A DNA stretch of 64,000 nucleotides from Billgrantia endophytica (GCF_002879615.1 NZ_PNRF01000047.1:1-64000); one strand, 5' to 3'; counted from the first letter of the stretch, positions 51,776 through 60,446 are shown. Notes: generated from the letters alone by a model not told the origin. Program-made: numbers and translations.

Positions 51776-52440
51776 GCGAGATCACCGTCGCGCTGTCCCA
51801 GGAGTTCCTGGAAGCCTATGCCCGAATTCCCCGTCGCAAACAGGGCAAGGTGATGGCCATGGTCACCAAGTTCCGCGAAAACCCGCGCTCGCCGGGGCTC
51901 AACTACGAGACCCTGGCCACGCCCGATCCCAACCTGCGCTCGATCCGCGTCGACGACGATTACCGCGCCATCGTACTCAAGCCCGAGCGCGGCAACGTCT
52001 ACGTGCTGTTGTGGGTGGACAAACACGACGACGCCTGGGCCAGCCGTCACCGGGTGGATATCCATCCTCAGACCGGCAGCCTGCAGATTCTCGCCTCCAC
52101 CACCGAGGAAGTGCCCGCCGAACGGGGAGAAACGACGCCAGAGGCACCAACCAGCGCACCCATCGAACCGCTGTTTCAGACCCGCGACCGCGAGTTGCTG
52201 CGGCTGGGTGTGCCGGAGATGCTGCTGGAGCGGGTCGAGGGACTCAGCAGTGAGAGCGCGCTGGAAGCGCTGGCGTCTCGCCTCCCCGAGGAAGCCTTCG
52301 AGGCGCTCACCTTCCTGGCCCAGGGGGAGCCGCTGGACGAGGTGCTGGAGACCTACGGGGTGCCCGACAGACCCACCCCGGTGGACCGCGAGGACTTCGC
52401 CGCCGCCCTGCGCCTCAGACTGCAGACGCTGAGAACGAGG
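51772..52440 (+). pseudogene. N-terminal fragment of a UvrD-like helicase with RelE/ParE-like domain
   Basis: Starts MSEITVALSQEFLEAYARIP then RRKQGKVMAMVTKFRENP, SIRVDDDYRAIVLKPERG and VYVLLWVDKHDDA, a ParE/RelE-type fold of about 95 residues. A linker and a helical segment (DRELLRLGVPEMLLERVEGL to LDEVLETYGVPD) follow, then the frame runs into DNA of the convergent gene. In related proteins I know, a large UvrD/Rep helicase domain follows; none is present here. The remaining part appears deleted, so the toxin-like head is left without its helicase. Confidence 0.65.
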
Positions 52441-52451
52441 CTTCTCAGGAG

Positions 52452-53582
52452 TCACGGCAACAGCCCAAGGCGCTGCAGCTGTTCAAGGAAACGCCCCTTG
52501 CGCCGATGCTCGGCCACGATCCTGTCCAGGCGCTCCTCAAAGGCGGCCTGCTCGCCGCGTTCGATGGCCAGCTCACTCAGGTCCGCAAGCAACCCGGCGG
52601 CCGTCTCGTAGCCCTTGGGCTGCCGACGGCCAATCTGGCTCAGCGCTTCCTGCCAGGCTCGCTCGCCCAGCCTGGCCACCTGTGCCAGTCGCTCCCGACG
52701 CTGCTTCTCTTCTGCCGCCGCCTGCTCCGCTTCCCGGCGTGCCTTCTCCGCCAGATAGGCCTGGCGATGTCGCTCGTTAGAGGCGTTGGCCTGAATCTTC
52801 AGCTCGGCCACGCTGCGTCGAGGCGGCTGATCCGCCTGTCCATGCTGGCGAAGACAACGCTGCAGCTCGGCGATCACACTGCCGTCGTCCTCCAGCAGGC
52901 GCCGCAACAGCGCATCCTTTTCCTGCAAGGGAAAAGAGGCGACAAAGCCCTCGACCTCACTACCGGCAGGCGCCTTCTCGCCGGACTCGGCAGCGGCCTC
53001 CACCAGCATGGGATCAAGCGCCATGAACTCGGCCAGCGCCTGCTGGCTGGGAGTCAGGGGGCCGATGCCCGGCAGCGGCTCCAGGGCCTCTTCACGGATA
53101 TAGCCGAGCTGAACGGCCCACAGCCAACCGAGGTAGAGCAGCCGCAAGTCACCGGAGAGCAGCTCCTGGCGCAGCCCCGCCAGCGCCCCCATCCAGCCGC
53201 TGCCATCGTCGAACTCGTCCCAAGCGGCTTCTTCATCGGCTTCGACATCGATGTCGATCAGCCAACCTTCGGGCGTCTGACGGACCTCCAGCAGATCACA
53301 CTGATCCAACTAGAAGGCGTCCAGATCCGTCTGGGAAAGTGCCGCCCCGGGCAGCCGAATCAGCAGGCGTTTCGATCCCCAGATCGCCACATAGACATGC
53401 AGGTCGAAGAAGCGCTGCAGCAGCTGGGTGGGGTCTGCCTTCAGGTCGCCCCACTGGTAGTGGTTGGTAAAACCAGTCGCCGTGATCCGCGCCCGGCTGG
53501 AAATCGCTCGCAGCGCCTGTTGATCATCTGCGCTCAACGGCCGATCCACCGCTAGGAATTCGTAGTACTGGTATTCGCTCAT
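52452..53582 (-). pseudogene. Conserved hypothetical protein interrupted by an in-frame amber codon
   Basis: One reading frame from 53582 (MSEYQYYEFLAVDRPLSADD) to 52452, broken only by TAG at 53310-53312 after LSQTDLDAF; it continues LDQCDLLEVRQTPEGWLIDI without a frame change. The two parts give about 376 residues, the size of a protein family I recognise as conserved but uncharacterised (YQYYEFLA, ARITATGFTNHYQWGDLKAD, then an acidic middle and a basic coiled-coil tail with HRQAYLAEKARREAEQAAAE). It is either a nonsense mutation or a readthrough/suppressed codon. A TTG at 53309 could restart the second part. Confidence 0.7.
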
Positions 53583-53612
53583 TGAGAAAAAATCGCGGTC
53601 TATGGGCCCTCA

Positions 53613-54317
53613 TCACTTATTGCGGTTTCTGTCCATCTCGGCCTGCAGTGCCTGCATCAGCTTCTCGATGGTGCGAAGGTTCTCCTCATGGAGCGAGGCT
53701 TCCATATCCCGCCTGGCGGCAATACCCGGTGGCGTGCGCCGATCGGCTGCCTTGCGGCCACCCCGGAGAAAGCCGGCCTGGATCGGTTCAAGCATGAACT
53801 CGATCTCGTCCTCATCGAACTTTTGCGGATCAAAATTGCCGCCCATGGCTTCCAGCAACATCTCGCCATGCTCATCCCCGCGTCCGGCGGCGGCTGCCTT
53901 GAGCGCCTCGAAGCCACCGGTGCCGCCGATATCCTCCGGCGGGCAGGCCATGGCGCCATCGATCAGCCGCGGGCAGGGGGTGGTCTCGGCCAGCCCGGTC
54001 GCTTCCACCACGATGCGATGCTCCCAATCGTCGCCGAAGTCGTAGAGGTAATGGAAGGTGTTGTCGGCCAGCCGCGCGGCGATGGTCTTGAGCTTGGCGT
54101 TGCGCGCCAGCGCGATGGGACGGTCGCTCCAGTCGTCCGGCTCGCCGTAGTAGCGGCCGCTGCACTCGAACTCGAAGAGGTGGCAGTCGCACCAGCCCAT
54201 GGCAGCCTGGATGACCTCGTGCAGGCGGTGCAGATTGATCTGCTCCGGCACCAGCACGCGGCGCCAGACCAGGGGATCGGTGTCGAGCAGTTCGATACGC
54301 AAGCGAATATCAGGCAT
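53613..54317 (-). CDS. Plasmid pRiA4b ORF-3 family protein
   Basis: 234-aa protein of the pRiA4b ORF-3-like family. Landmarks are RIELLDTDPLVWRRVLVPEQ (residues 7-26), HEVIQAAMGWCDCHLFEF, YLYDFGDDWEHRIVVE (about residue 92) and GGTGGFEALKAA. Function unknown; such genes are common beside toxin-antitoxin and mobile regions. The start at 54317 overlaps the end of the HigA-like gene by eight bases, so it is in the higBA transcript. Confidence 0.85.
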   Translation of the reverse strand: MPDIRLRIELLDTDPLVWRRVLVPEQINLHRLHEVIQAAMGWCDCHLFEFECSGRYYGEPDDWSDRPIALARNAKLKTIAARLADNTFHYLYDFGDDWEHRIVVEATGLAETTPCPRLIDGAMACPPEDIGGTGGFEALKAAAAGRGDEHGEMLLEAMGGNFDPQKFDEDEIEFMLEPIQAGFLRGGRKAADRRTPPGIAARRDMEASLHEENLRTIEKLMQALQAEMDRNRNK

Positions 54318-54681
54318 GGTGAGGTGGCTTGATCAGGCTCTCAGCGGGAATACCGAACATGTCGTGTAGTTTCCAGACCATGGCAAGGGTCAGGTTGCGC
54401 TTGCCGTTCAGGATCTCATAGACGCGGTTGCGCCGGCCAATAGCAGGCTCGAGATCCTTGGGCGTGAGCCCCTGCTGCTCCATTCGAAACTTGATGGCCT
54501 CGATAGGATCCGGCAGGTCCACGGGGAAGTGCTTGGCTTCGAAGGCCTCGATCAGCGTCAGGAGGATCTCGAAGCGGTCGCCTTCCTCGGTGCCGGGTTC
54601 CGGCTCATTGTCGAAATAGGCAGAAGCTTCCCGCAGGGCGGCCTGGTAGTCGTCCTCGGTACGAATGGGGCGAATATCCAT
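54310..54681 (-). CDS. higA: HigA-like antitoxin (helix-turn-helix)
   Basis: 123-aa antitoxin. The N-terminal part binds the toxin (MDIRPIRTEDDYQAALREAS). The C-terminal helix-turn-helix reads IKFRMEQQGLTPKDLEPAIG and RRNRVYEILNGKRNLTLAMV. It lies four bases after the toxin gene, the reversed toxin-first order typical of higBA. It should neutralise HigB and repress the operon through the palindrome at 55000-55014. Confidence 0.88.
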   Translation of the reverse strand: MDIRPIRTEDDYQAALREASAYFDNEPEPGTEEGDRFEILLTLIEAFEAKHFPVDLPDPIEAIKFRMEQQGLTPKDLEPAIGRRNRVYEILNGKRNLTLAMVWKLHDMFGIPAESLIKPPHHA

Positions 54682-54685
54682 GGAG

Positions 54686-54988
54686 TTACTCCATCTCTAC
54701 GGTTTCGGCATCGACCTTGTCATACTCCGCGTGCGTGCCGATGAACTTGATGTAGACCGCGCCAAATCGGTAGGCAACGGCGACGATCAGTCGATAGTCG
54801 TTACCCTTGATGTTGAACACGACGCGCTTGTTGCCCACAGGACTGGCGCTGCGGTACTTGGCCTTGATGTCATGCGCATCTTTCCATTCGGCATGCTTCA
54901 CCTCATCGACCCAGGCTTCCAATGACGCCTTGGCATCGGGGTGTTGCCGCCAAAAGTCACGCAGATACTTGATGGCGATGATCCTCAT
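54686..54988 (-). CDS. higB: HigB-like mRNA interferase toxin
   Basis: 100-aa HigB_toxin family protein (RelE fold): MRIIAIKYLRDFWRQHPDA, then WKDAHDIKAKYRSASPVGNK and RVVFNIKGNDYRLIVAVAYR, ending with the YIKFIGTHAEYDKVD block. It cleaves ribosome-bound mRNA in known relatives. The start at 54988 is chosen by family; the frame extends upstream over the operator but without similarity. Paired with higA four bases downstream. Confidence 0.88.
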   Translation of the reverse strand: MRIIAIKYLRDFWRQHPDAKASLEAWVDEVKHAEWKDAHDIKAKYRSASPVGNKRVVFNIKGNDYRLIVAVAYRFGAVYIKFIGTHAEYDKVDAETVEME

Positions 54989-54999
54989 AGAGCCATGAT

Positions 55000-55014
55000 G
55001 TCCCAATATGGGAC
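55000..55014. promoter_or_regulatory. HigA operator candidate
   Basis: GTCCCA-ATA-TGGGAC, perfect 6-bp inverted repeat 12 bp upstream of the higB ATG. Its place over the promoter region suits autorepression by HigBA. Confidence 0.6.
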
Positions 55015-55046
55015 CATGCGCAAGATGAGAGGTTCCCAGGCTTCCC

Positions 55047-55076
55047 CGCCGTATCACCAGACCGCGTGATACGGCG
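55047..55076 (-). terminator. Hairpin after the pcaC fragment
   Basis: CGCCGTATCAC / GTGATACGGCG, 11-bp perfect stem with an 8-nt loop, three bases after the stop at 55079. It is likely the end of the pca transcript; no T-run. Confidence 0.65.
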
Positions 55077-55078
55077 AA

Positions 55079-55390
55079 TCAGCTCATCTCTTCGCCACAG
55101 CCCAGCTCCTTGGTCAATGCAAACGCATGGTTCGCCGCCGGTACGCCGGCGTAGATCGCCACGTGCATCAGCACCTGGCGCAGCTCCGCTTCGGAGAGGC
55201 CGATGCGCTTGGCGGTCTTTAGGTGAAGCACCAGTTCCTCGCGGCCCAGGGCGGCGAGGATGCCGGTGGTGATCAGGCTGCGTTCGCGGCGGGTGAGGTC
55301 GTCGTTGCTCCACAGCTCGCCCCAGGCCAGCCGGGTGATCATCTGCTGGAAGGGGGCGTCCAGGCTGTTGGCGTTCTGGCTGGCGCCAGG
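55079..55390 (-). pseudogene. pcaC: 4-carboxymuconolactone decarboxylase domain, N-terminus lost and out of frame with pcaD
   Basis: The minus strand reads SQNANSLDAPFQQMITRLAW, then RRERSLITTGILAALGREEL and QVLMHVAIYAGVPAANHAFA, the body of PcaC, ending CGEEMS. Its first about 25 residues (the YxxGMxVRRxVLG block) are missing, and it is in a different frame from the preceding pcaD. In many bacteria pcaD and pcaC are fused into one protein; here the junction appears to have been such a fusion, cut by a short out-of-frame deletion. No ribosome site or start codon is evident for the fragment. Confidence 0.75.
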
Positions 55391-56169
55391 AACGCCAGCA
55401 GATTCTCGGCAAACTGCGCCGGCACTTCGACGGAAGGCACATGGGCCACGCCCTCGATGATCTCGAGCGGCGCACTGTCGAGCTCGGCGGCCAGGGTCTC
55501 GAGGGTCGCCGGCGGCGTGGCCAGATCTTCGCTGCCACCCAGCAATTGCGTTTTCACCTGTTTGCCCGATAGCTTTCCCGTGAAGTCGGTGCGTCCCAGC
55601 ATCTCGCACAGCCGCGCATAGGATTCGTCATCACCGCGGCCCATCTGGATCATCCAGCCATCCTTGAGCGCCGGGTTGGCCTCGATACGCACCGCGCTGA
55701 ACCAGCGCGGCACGATCTCGCCTGACATGGCCGCGAGCCCCTCGCTGCGCACGCGCCCGGCGCGGGTGGTCCACAGCTCCTGGTTGCCGATCGCCGCCCC
55801 GGTATTGGTCAGGGTGGCGGAAAGCAAGCGCTCGGCGTGCTCGGCGATCAGTTGCTGGCCCACCACGCCGCCGATGGAGGTGCCGACGAAGTGGAAGCGC
55901 GAAGCGCCGGCGCGTTCGACCAGCGCCAGCGCCTCGCGGGCCAGCGCCGCCGGGGTGATCCCGCCGCCATCGGCCGGCCAGGCCTGGCTGGCGCCGTGGC
56001 CCGGCAAGTCCCAGGTCAGCACGCGGTAGCGCGGCAGCAGCATGGGCAGGACGTCGTCCCACACCGCCTGGGTCATGCCCAGCGGATGCGCCAGCACCAC
56101 CAGCGGCAGCGCCTCGGCACCGAGCAGGCGGTAGGCCACGCTGCGGCCCTCGATGGTCAGAAATGCCAT
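55339..56169 (-). CDS. pcaD: 3-oxoadipate enol-lactonase (lost its C-terminal decarboxylase fusion)
   Basis: 276-aa alpha/beta-hydrolase that opens 3-oxoadipate enol-lactone. The oxyanion region VVLAHPLGMTQAVWDDVLPM, the nucleophile in FHFVGTSIGGVVGQQL (Ser near residue 97), the acid region GGSEDLATPP and the histidine in EGVAHVPSVEVPAQF are all present, so the lactonase domain is complete. The last about 15 residues (ARTPTAWTPPSSR) are the decarboxylase region read in the wrong frame. The start at 56169 (MAFLTIEGRSVAY) follows GGGAGAGA. Confidence 0.9.
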   Translation of the reverse strand: MAFLTIEGRSVAYRLLGAEALPLVVLAHPLGMTQAVWDDVLPMLLPRYRVLTWDLPGHGASQAWPADGGGITPAALAREALALVERAGASRFHFVGTSIGGVVGQQLIAEHAERLLSATLTNTGAAIGNQELWTTRAGRVRSEGLAAMSGEIVPRWFSAVRIEANPALKDGWMIQMGRGDDESYARLCEMLGRTDFTGKLSGKQVKTQLLGGSEDLATPPATLETLAAELDSAPLEIIEGVAHVPSVEVPAQFAENLLAFLAPARTPTAWTPPSSR

Positions 56170-56198
56170 GATCTCTCTCCCTGCAGTGCAACGGGAAA

Positions 56199-56223
56199 GG
56201 CCGGCAGCTCGAAACCGCCGGCC
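56199..56223 (-). terminator. Intercistronic hairpin between pcaF and pcaD
   Basis: GGCCGGC / GCCGGCC with an 11-nt loop in the 77-bp gap. No T-run; it may tune relative expression. Confidence 0.5.
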
Positions 56224-56246
56224 CTGGTTCCGATCTTCGGTACCAC

Positions 56247-57449
56247 TTATACCTTTTCGATAAGGGTAGCGATCCCCTGCCCCACGCCCACGCACATGGT
56301 GCACAGGGCATAGCGCTTGCCGGTGCGCTGCAGCTCATGGGCCGCGGTCAGCAGCAGCCGTGCCCCGGACATGCCCAGCGGATGCCCCAGGGCGATGCCA
56401 CCGCCGTTGGGATTGACCCGTGGATCGTCGTCGGCAATGCCCAGTTCACGCAGGCAGGCAAGTGCCTGGGCGGCAAAGGCTTCGTTGAGCTCGATGACGT
56501 CGATCTCGTCCAGCGACACGCCGGTACGCTCGAGCAGTTTCTTCACCGCCGGTACCGGGCCGATGCCCATGATGCGCGGTTCCACCCCGGCGGTGGCCAT
56601 GCCGACGATGCGCGCCATGGGCTTGAGGCCGTGCTTGTCCACCGCCGCCTGACTGGCGACGAGCATCGCCGCGGCGCCGTCGTTGACGCCGGAGGCGTTG
56701 CCGGCGGTGACGCTGCCACCCTCGCGGAACGGCGTCGGCAGGCCGGCCAGCTTCTCCAGCGTCGTCTCGCGCGGGTGCTCGTCCTGGTCGAAGACGAGCG
56801 GCTCCTGCTTGCGCCGCGGGATCTCGATCGGCGTGATTTCGATGGCGAAGCGGCCCGCCTTCTGGGCGGCGGCGGCCTTCTGCTGGGAGCGCAGGGCGAA
56901 GGCGTCCTGGTCCTCACGGGAGATGTCGTACTGTTCGGCCACGTTCTCGGCGGTCTCGGGCATGGACTCAACGCCGTAGGCCTTCTTCATCAGCGGGTTG
57001 ACGAAGCGCCAGCCGATGGTGGTGTCCTCGATCGTCTGGGAGCGTGAAAAGGCGCCGTCGGCCTTGCCCAGCACATAGGGCGCCCGCGACATCGACTCCA
57101 CGCCACCGGCCAGGGCCAGCTCCATCTCACCGGCCCTGATGGCGCGAAAGGCGGTGCCTACGGCGTCCATGCCGGAGCCGCACAGGCGGTTCATGGTGGT
57201 ACCGGGAACCGTGACCGGCAGGCCCGCCAGCAGCGCCGACATGCGCGCCACGTTACGGTTGTCCTCACCGGCCTGATTGGCACAGCCCATGAAGACTTCT
57301 TCAATCTCGGCGGGATCCAGCCCAGGGGCTTCCGCCAACACCGCCTTGAAGACACCAGCGGCGAAGTCGTCGGGGCGCCGGCTTGCCAGGGTGCCGCCGA
57401 AACGGCCGACGGCGGTGCGGCGCGGATGACACAGGTAGACGTCGTTCAT
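56247..57449 (-). CDS. pcaF: 3-oxoadipyl-CoA thiolase
   Basis: 400-aa thiolase that cleaves 3-oxoadipyl-CoA to succinyl-CoA and acetyl-CoA. The nucleophilic cysteine lies in TTMNRLCGSGMDAVG (about residue 90), the His in NPNGGGIALGHPLGMSGAR, and the second cysteine in YALCTMCVGVGQG. The start at 57449 (MNDVYLCHPRRTAVG) matches PcaF; a Met seven codons earlier overlaps pcaJ and is less likely. It follows pcaJ by 13 bp. Confidence 0.94.
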   Translation of the reverse strand: MNDVYLCHPRRTAVGRFGGTLASRRPDDFAAGVFKAVLAEAPGLDPAEIEEVFMGCANQAGEDNRNVARMSALLAGLPVTVPGTTMNRLCGSGMDAVGTAFRAIRAGEMELALAGGVESMSRAPYVLGKADGAFSRSQTIEDTTIGWRFVNPLMKKAYGVESMPETAENVAEQYDISREDQDAFALRSQQKAAAAQKAGRFAIEITPIEIPRRKQEPLVFDQDEHPRETTLEKLAGLPTPFREGGSVTAGNASGVNDGAAAMLVASQAAVDKHGLKPMARIVGMATAGVEPRIMGIGPVPAVKKLLERTGVSLDEIDVIELNEAFAAQALACLRELGIADDDPRVNPNGGGIALGHPLGMSGARLLLTAAHELQRTGKRYALCTMCVGVGQGIATLIEKV

Positions 57450-57462
57450 TGGGTCTCTCCCT

Positions 57463-58236
57463 TCATTCACCAGCGTGTTTGCGTGCGGTCCTGTCCTTCA
57501 GGTCGCGCAGTATTTCGAGCTCCTTCACCGATGGTTCCGGAGTGCTGTCGAGCTCGCTGGCGAAACGGATCTCCCAACCGGTAGCCTCGATCACGTCCTC
57601 GCGGGTCACGCCGGGGTGCAGCGAGACGACCACCAGCTCCTTGGTATCCGGATCGGGCTTCATCACGCAGAGGTCGGTGATCACCCGGGTCGGGCCACGG
57701 CCGATATTGGGCACGCCGTCGCGACCCTTGCCGTCGCGGCCGAAGCCCAGGGTGGTAACGAAATCCACGTCCCTGACGAAAGCGCGCCTGGAGTGTTTCA
57801 GGGTGATGAAGACCTCTCCCGCACAGGTCGCGATCTCCGGCGCCCCACCGCCGCCCGGCAGGCGTACCTTGGGGTCATGGTAGTCACCGATCAGGGTGGT
57901 GTTGAGGTTGGCAAAGCGGTCGATCTGGGCTGTCCCCAGGAAACCCACGCTCACCTTGCCACCCTGTAGCCAGTAGCGAAACATCTCCGGCACCGACACG
58001 GTGGTCAGCGCCGATTCGCACAGCTCGCCGTCGCCGATGGAAAGCGGCAGCACGTCGGGCTTGGTCTGCAGGGTGCCGGATTCGTAGATCAATACCACGT
58101 CCGGGGCGTGGGTCAGGCGCGCCAGGTTGGCCGCCTCGGAGGGCAGGCCGATGCCGACGAAACAGGTCATGCCGTTTTCCAGCGCACGGGCGGCGGTGAC
58201 GGTCATCATTTCCGAGGAGGAGTAGTCAAGGCTCAT
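57463..58236 (-). CDS. pcaJ: 3-oxoadipate CoA-transferase subunit B
   Basis: 257-aa beta subunit of the succinyl-CoA:3-oxoadipate CoA-transferase. The start YSSSEMMTVTAARALENGMT and the catalytic-glutamate segment LIYESGTLQTKP (Glu near residue 52) are clear, with the glycine loop RLPGGGGAPEIA. The start overlaps the pcaI stop by one base (TGATG). The length matches the large type-I family forms. Confidence 0.93.
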   Translation of the reverse strand: MSLDYSSSEMMTVTAARALENGMTCFVGIGLPSEAANLARLTHAPDVVLIYESGTLQTKPDVLPLSIGDGELCESALTTVSVPEMFRYWLQGGKVSVGFLGTAQIDRFANLNTTLIGDYHDPKVRLPGGGGAPEIATCAGEVFITLKHSRRAFVRDVDFVTTLGFGRDGKGRDGVPNIGRGPTRVITDLCVMKPDPDTKELVVVSLHPGVTREDVIEATGWEIRFASELDSTPEPSVKELEILRDLKDRTARKHAGE

Positions 58237-59066
58237 CAGGATTTACCTCCTGCGTTGTAGACGTTTTCGTCAAGCCACTTCGTGAAGGCGTCGCGGTCAC
58301 GGGCAATGGCGTCCCACTCCTTGTAGAAGCGGTTATCGCGCGGGTAGTAACCGTGGGTATAGGAGGGGTAGGAGCCCTTCTCGGCCACGGCCACGGCGCT
58401 GATTGCCCAGCCGGGAATCACGCAGGCATTGGGGTGATAGTCCGACTGCGTGGTCAGGTCATCGACGATCTCCTCGACGGTGACAATGCTGTGCTGCGCC
58501 GCCAGTACCGCCTCTTTCTGAACTCCGATGATGCCTTCCACCAGCACGTTACCGGCACGGTCGGCGCGCTGGGCATGGACGATGGACACATCCGGGCGCA
58601 CCGACGGCACCGCGGCCAGGCGCTCGCCGGTGAACGGGCACTCGATGAACTTGATCTGATCGTTGACGTTGGGCAACTCGCTGCCGACGTAACCGCGCAG
58701 CACCGCCAGCGGCAACCCGGCGGCACCCGCCTCGAAGGCGCAGGCCATGGCGGCATGGCTGTGCTCCAGGATCTCGACCTTGTGCGGCCAGCCTTTCTCG
58801 ACGGCATCGCGCAGGCGGTGCAGCGAACCCACCCCCGGATTGCCGCCCCAGGAGAAGATCACCTTCTTCGCGCAGCCCGCACCGATCATCTGGTCGTAGA
58901 CCAGGTCGGGGGTCATGCGGATCAGGGTCAGATCGCGCGTTTCCTGGCGGATGATTTCGTGGCCCGCGGCGAAGGGGATCAGGTGGGTAAAGCCCTCCAT
59001 GGCCACGGTGGCGCCGTCTTGGACATAGCGCGCTACCGCATCATGCAGGCTGAGGAATTCGGCCAT
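58236..59066 (-). CDS. pcaI: 3-oxoadipate CoA-transferase subunit A
   Basis: 276-aa alpha subunit. The start MAEFLSLHDAVARYVQDGAT and the motif SWGGNPGVGSLHRLR (about residue 72) fit this branch of CoA-transferases, as does VGSELPNVNDQIKFIECPFT. It leads the pcaIJF-D(C) operon on the minus strand. A 12-nt-spaced inverted repeat (59174-59199) about 110 bp upstream is the best candidate control element. No PcaR-type regulator gene is in the window. Confidence 0.93.
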   Translation of the reverse strand: MAEFLSLHDAVARYVQDGATVAMEGFTHLIPFAAGHEIIRQETRDLTLIRMTPDLVYDQMIGAGCAKKVIFSWGGNPGVGSLHRLRDAVEKGWPHKVEILEHSHAAMACAFEAGAAGLPLAVLRGYVGSELPNVNDQIKFIECPFTGERLAAVPSVRPDVSIVHAQRADRAGNVLVEGIIGVQKEAVLAAQHSIVTVEEIVDDLTTQSDYHPNACVIPGWAISAVAVAEKGSYPSYTHGYYPRDNRFYKEWDAIARDRDAFTKWLDENVYNAGGKS

Positions 59067-59173
59067 GTGGTTTGCCTCCCGGCTTCAACTCGATAAGTGC
59101 CAGAGCTATGTCGATCACGGCTTCACCCCATCGCCGGGGATCGCGTGCTGCAGAAATGCTTGCCGCACTGTAC

Positions 59174-59199
59174 GCATTACGAACATAGATTTGTAATGC
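59174..59199. promoter_or_regulatory. Inverted repeat upstream of pcaIJ
   Basis: GCATTAC, 12 nt, GTAATGC: a perfect 7-bp inverted repeat in the AT-rich 309-bp spacer (59067-59375) before the pca operon. It may be an operator for an IclR-type regulator encoded elsewhere. Nothing else is recognised in this spacer. Confidence 0.5.
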
Positions 59200-59375
59200 G
59201 AACAAAATACTTCCCTTGGCTCTGAACGTCAAACCATGGAAAAAAAGAAGACCGAAAGCCTTTCCTTGGTCGTTTGAAAGAAATAATATTTTTTATCAAA
59301 GGGTTATGAATACACGGAGGAAAAGTGCCGTAGACGAGTCACGGATAATGCGACCAAGGTATAAGAAAAACCGGG

Positions 59376-60278
59376 TCAGGCATCGCGCTCCGAGTCGATC
59401 AGCGAAAGAATGTGGGTCAGCTGTTCCCGCTCCTGTCGGGATTGCGCCGCCAGCTCTGCCTCGCTCCATTCGTAAAAGCCCCTGCCGGCCTTGGCGCCCA
59501 GGAAGCCTTCGGCCACGTGATTCTCGAGCAGCTTGGCGGGCGTCCGGCTGGAGCTCAGGTCGTCATAGAGATAGCGGGCGATGTTGAGATGAGTGTCCAG
59601 CCCGTTGAGGTCACGCTGGCGCAGGGGGCCATTGATGGCCATGCGGATGCCGATGGAGTATTTCACGATATCGTCCAATGCAGCCGGTTCCACCACCCCC
59701 TGTTCGATAAGGTGAAGACATTCGCGCATGATGGCGTGCTGGATACGGTTGGCGACAAAGCCCGGCACACACCGGCTCAATACCGCCGGGCGCTTGCCCA
59801 GTCGCCGCAATAGCTGGCAGGCCCGTTCCACGGCAGCCGGGTGGGTCGGGCTGCCCGGTACCACTTCCACTGCGGGAATCACATCGGCGGGGTTGAAGAA
59901 GTGGGCACCGACGAAGCGCTCGGGGTGCGCCATCGACTCGCCGATCTCATCGATGGAAAGGCCAGAGGTATTGGTCATGATCAACGTATCACTGTCGACA
60001 TGGGCCTCGGCCTGTTCAATGACCTGCCGCTTGACCGCGATGTTCTCGGTCACGCTTTCGACCACCACATCGACGGCGCGCCCAGGGCACCACTCGGAGG
60101 CAAAGGCGACCCGCGCCGCCGCACCGGGGTCGTGAACCAGGCGATCACGGCAACGCGCCAGCGTCTCCTGGCTGGTATCGATCACCGTGACCGACAGACC
60201 GTGTGTTGCCATGAGCCGGGCGAGTGTGGTGCCCATGGTGCCTGCACCTACCACGATGGCGTTCTGTTGACTGCTCAT
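59376..60278 (-). CDS. 3-hydroxyacyl-CoA dehydrogenase family protein
   Basis: 300-aa NAD-dependent 3-hydroxyacyl-CoA dehydrogenase. N-terminal Rossmann motif VVGAGTMGTTLARL (about residues 9-22), VVESVTENIAVKRQ, TNTSGLSIDEI and the catalytic-His segment VGAHFFNPADVIPAVEV (about 125). The C-terminal helical domain (VPGFVANRIQHAIMREC) ends with GRGFYEWSE. The start at 60278 (MSSQQNAIVVGAG) is selected by family. It is divergent from an SDR gene over a 168-bp spacer carrying a palindrome. It could handle a beta-oxidation step in aromatic or alicyclic acid breakdown; the substrate is unknown. Confidence 0.88.
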   Translation of the reverse strand: MSSQQNAIVVGAGTMGTTLARLMATHGLSVTVIDTSQETLARCRDRLVHDPGAAARVAFASEWCPGRAVDVVVESVTENIAVKRQVIEQAEAHVDSDTLIMTNTSGLSIDEIGESMAHPERFVGAHFFNPADVIPAVEVVPGSPTHPAAVERACQLLRRLGKRPAVLSRCVPGFVANRIQHAIMRECLHLIEQGVVEPAALDDIVKYSIGIRMAINGPLRQRDLNGLDTHLNIARYLYDDLSSSRTPAKLLENHVAEGFLGAKAGRGFYEWSEAELAAQSRQEREQLTHILSLIDSERDA

Positions 60279-60378
60279 CGACTGATGTCTCCTCGTTTCA
60301 CACAGCCGACACAAAGGTCGACCGCGACGAAAGTCGCATTGTGGCGCCCCTCTATCGAACGCAACCATTAGGCAATTA

Positions 60379-60394
60379 GCGAACATATGTCCGC
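60379..60394. promoter_or_regulatory. Near-perfect palindrome between divergent dehydrogenase genes
   Basis: GCGAACATATGTCCGC: core ACATATGT is symmetric and only one pair mismatches. It lies midway in the 168-bp divergent spacer and could coordinate both genes. Confidence 0.45.
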
Positions 60395-60446
60395 ACTACG
60401 TACATCCTATCCAGCGATAACTGCCTCGACAACAAGGAACTTCCTC

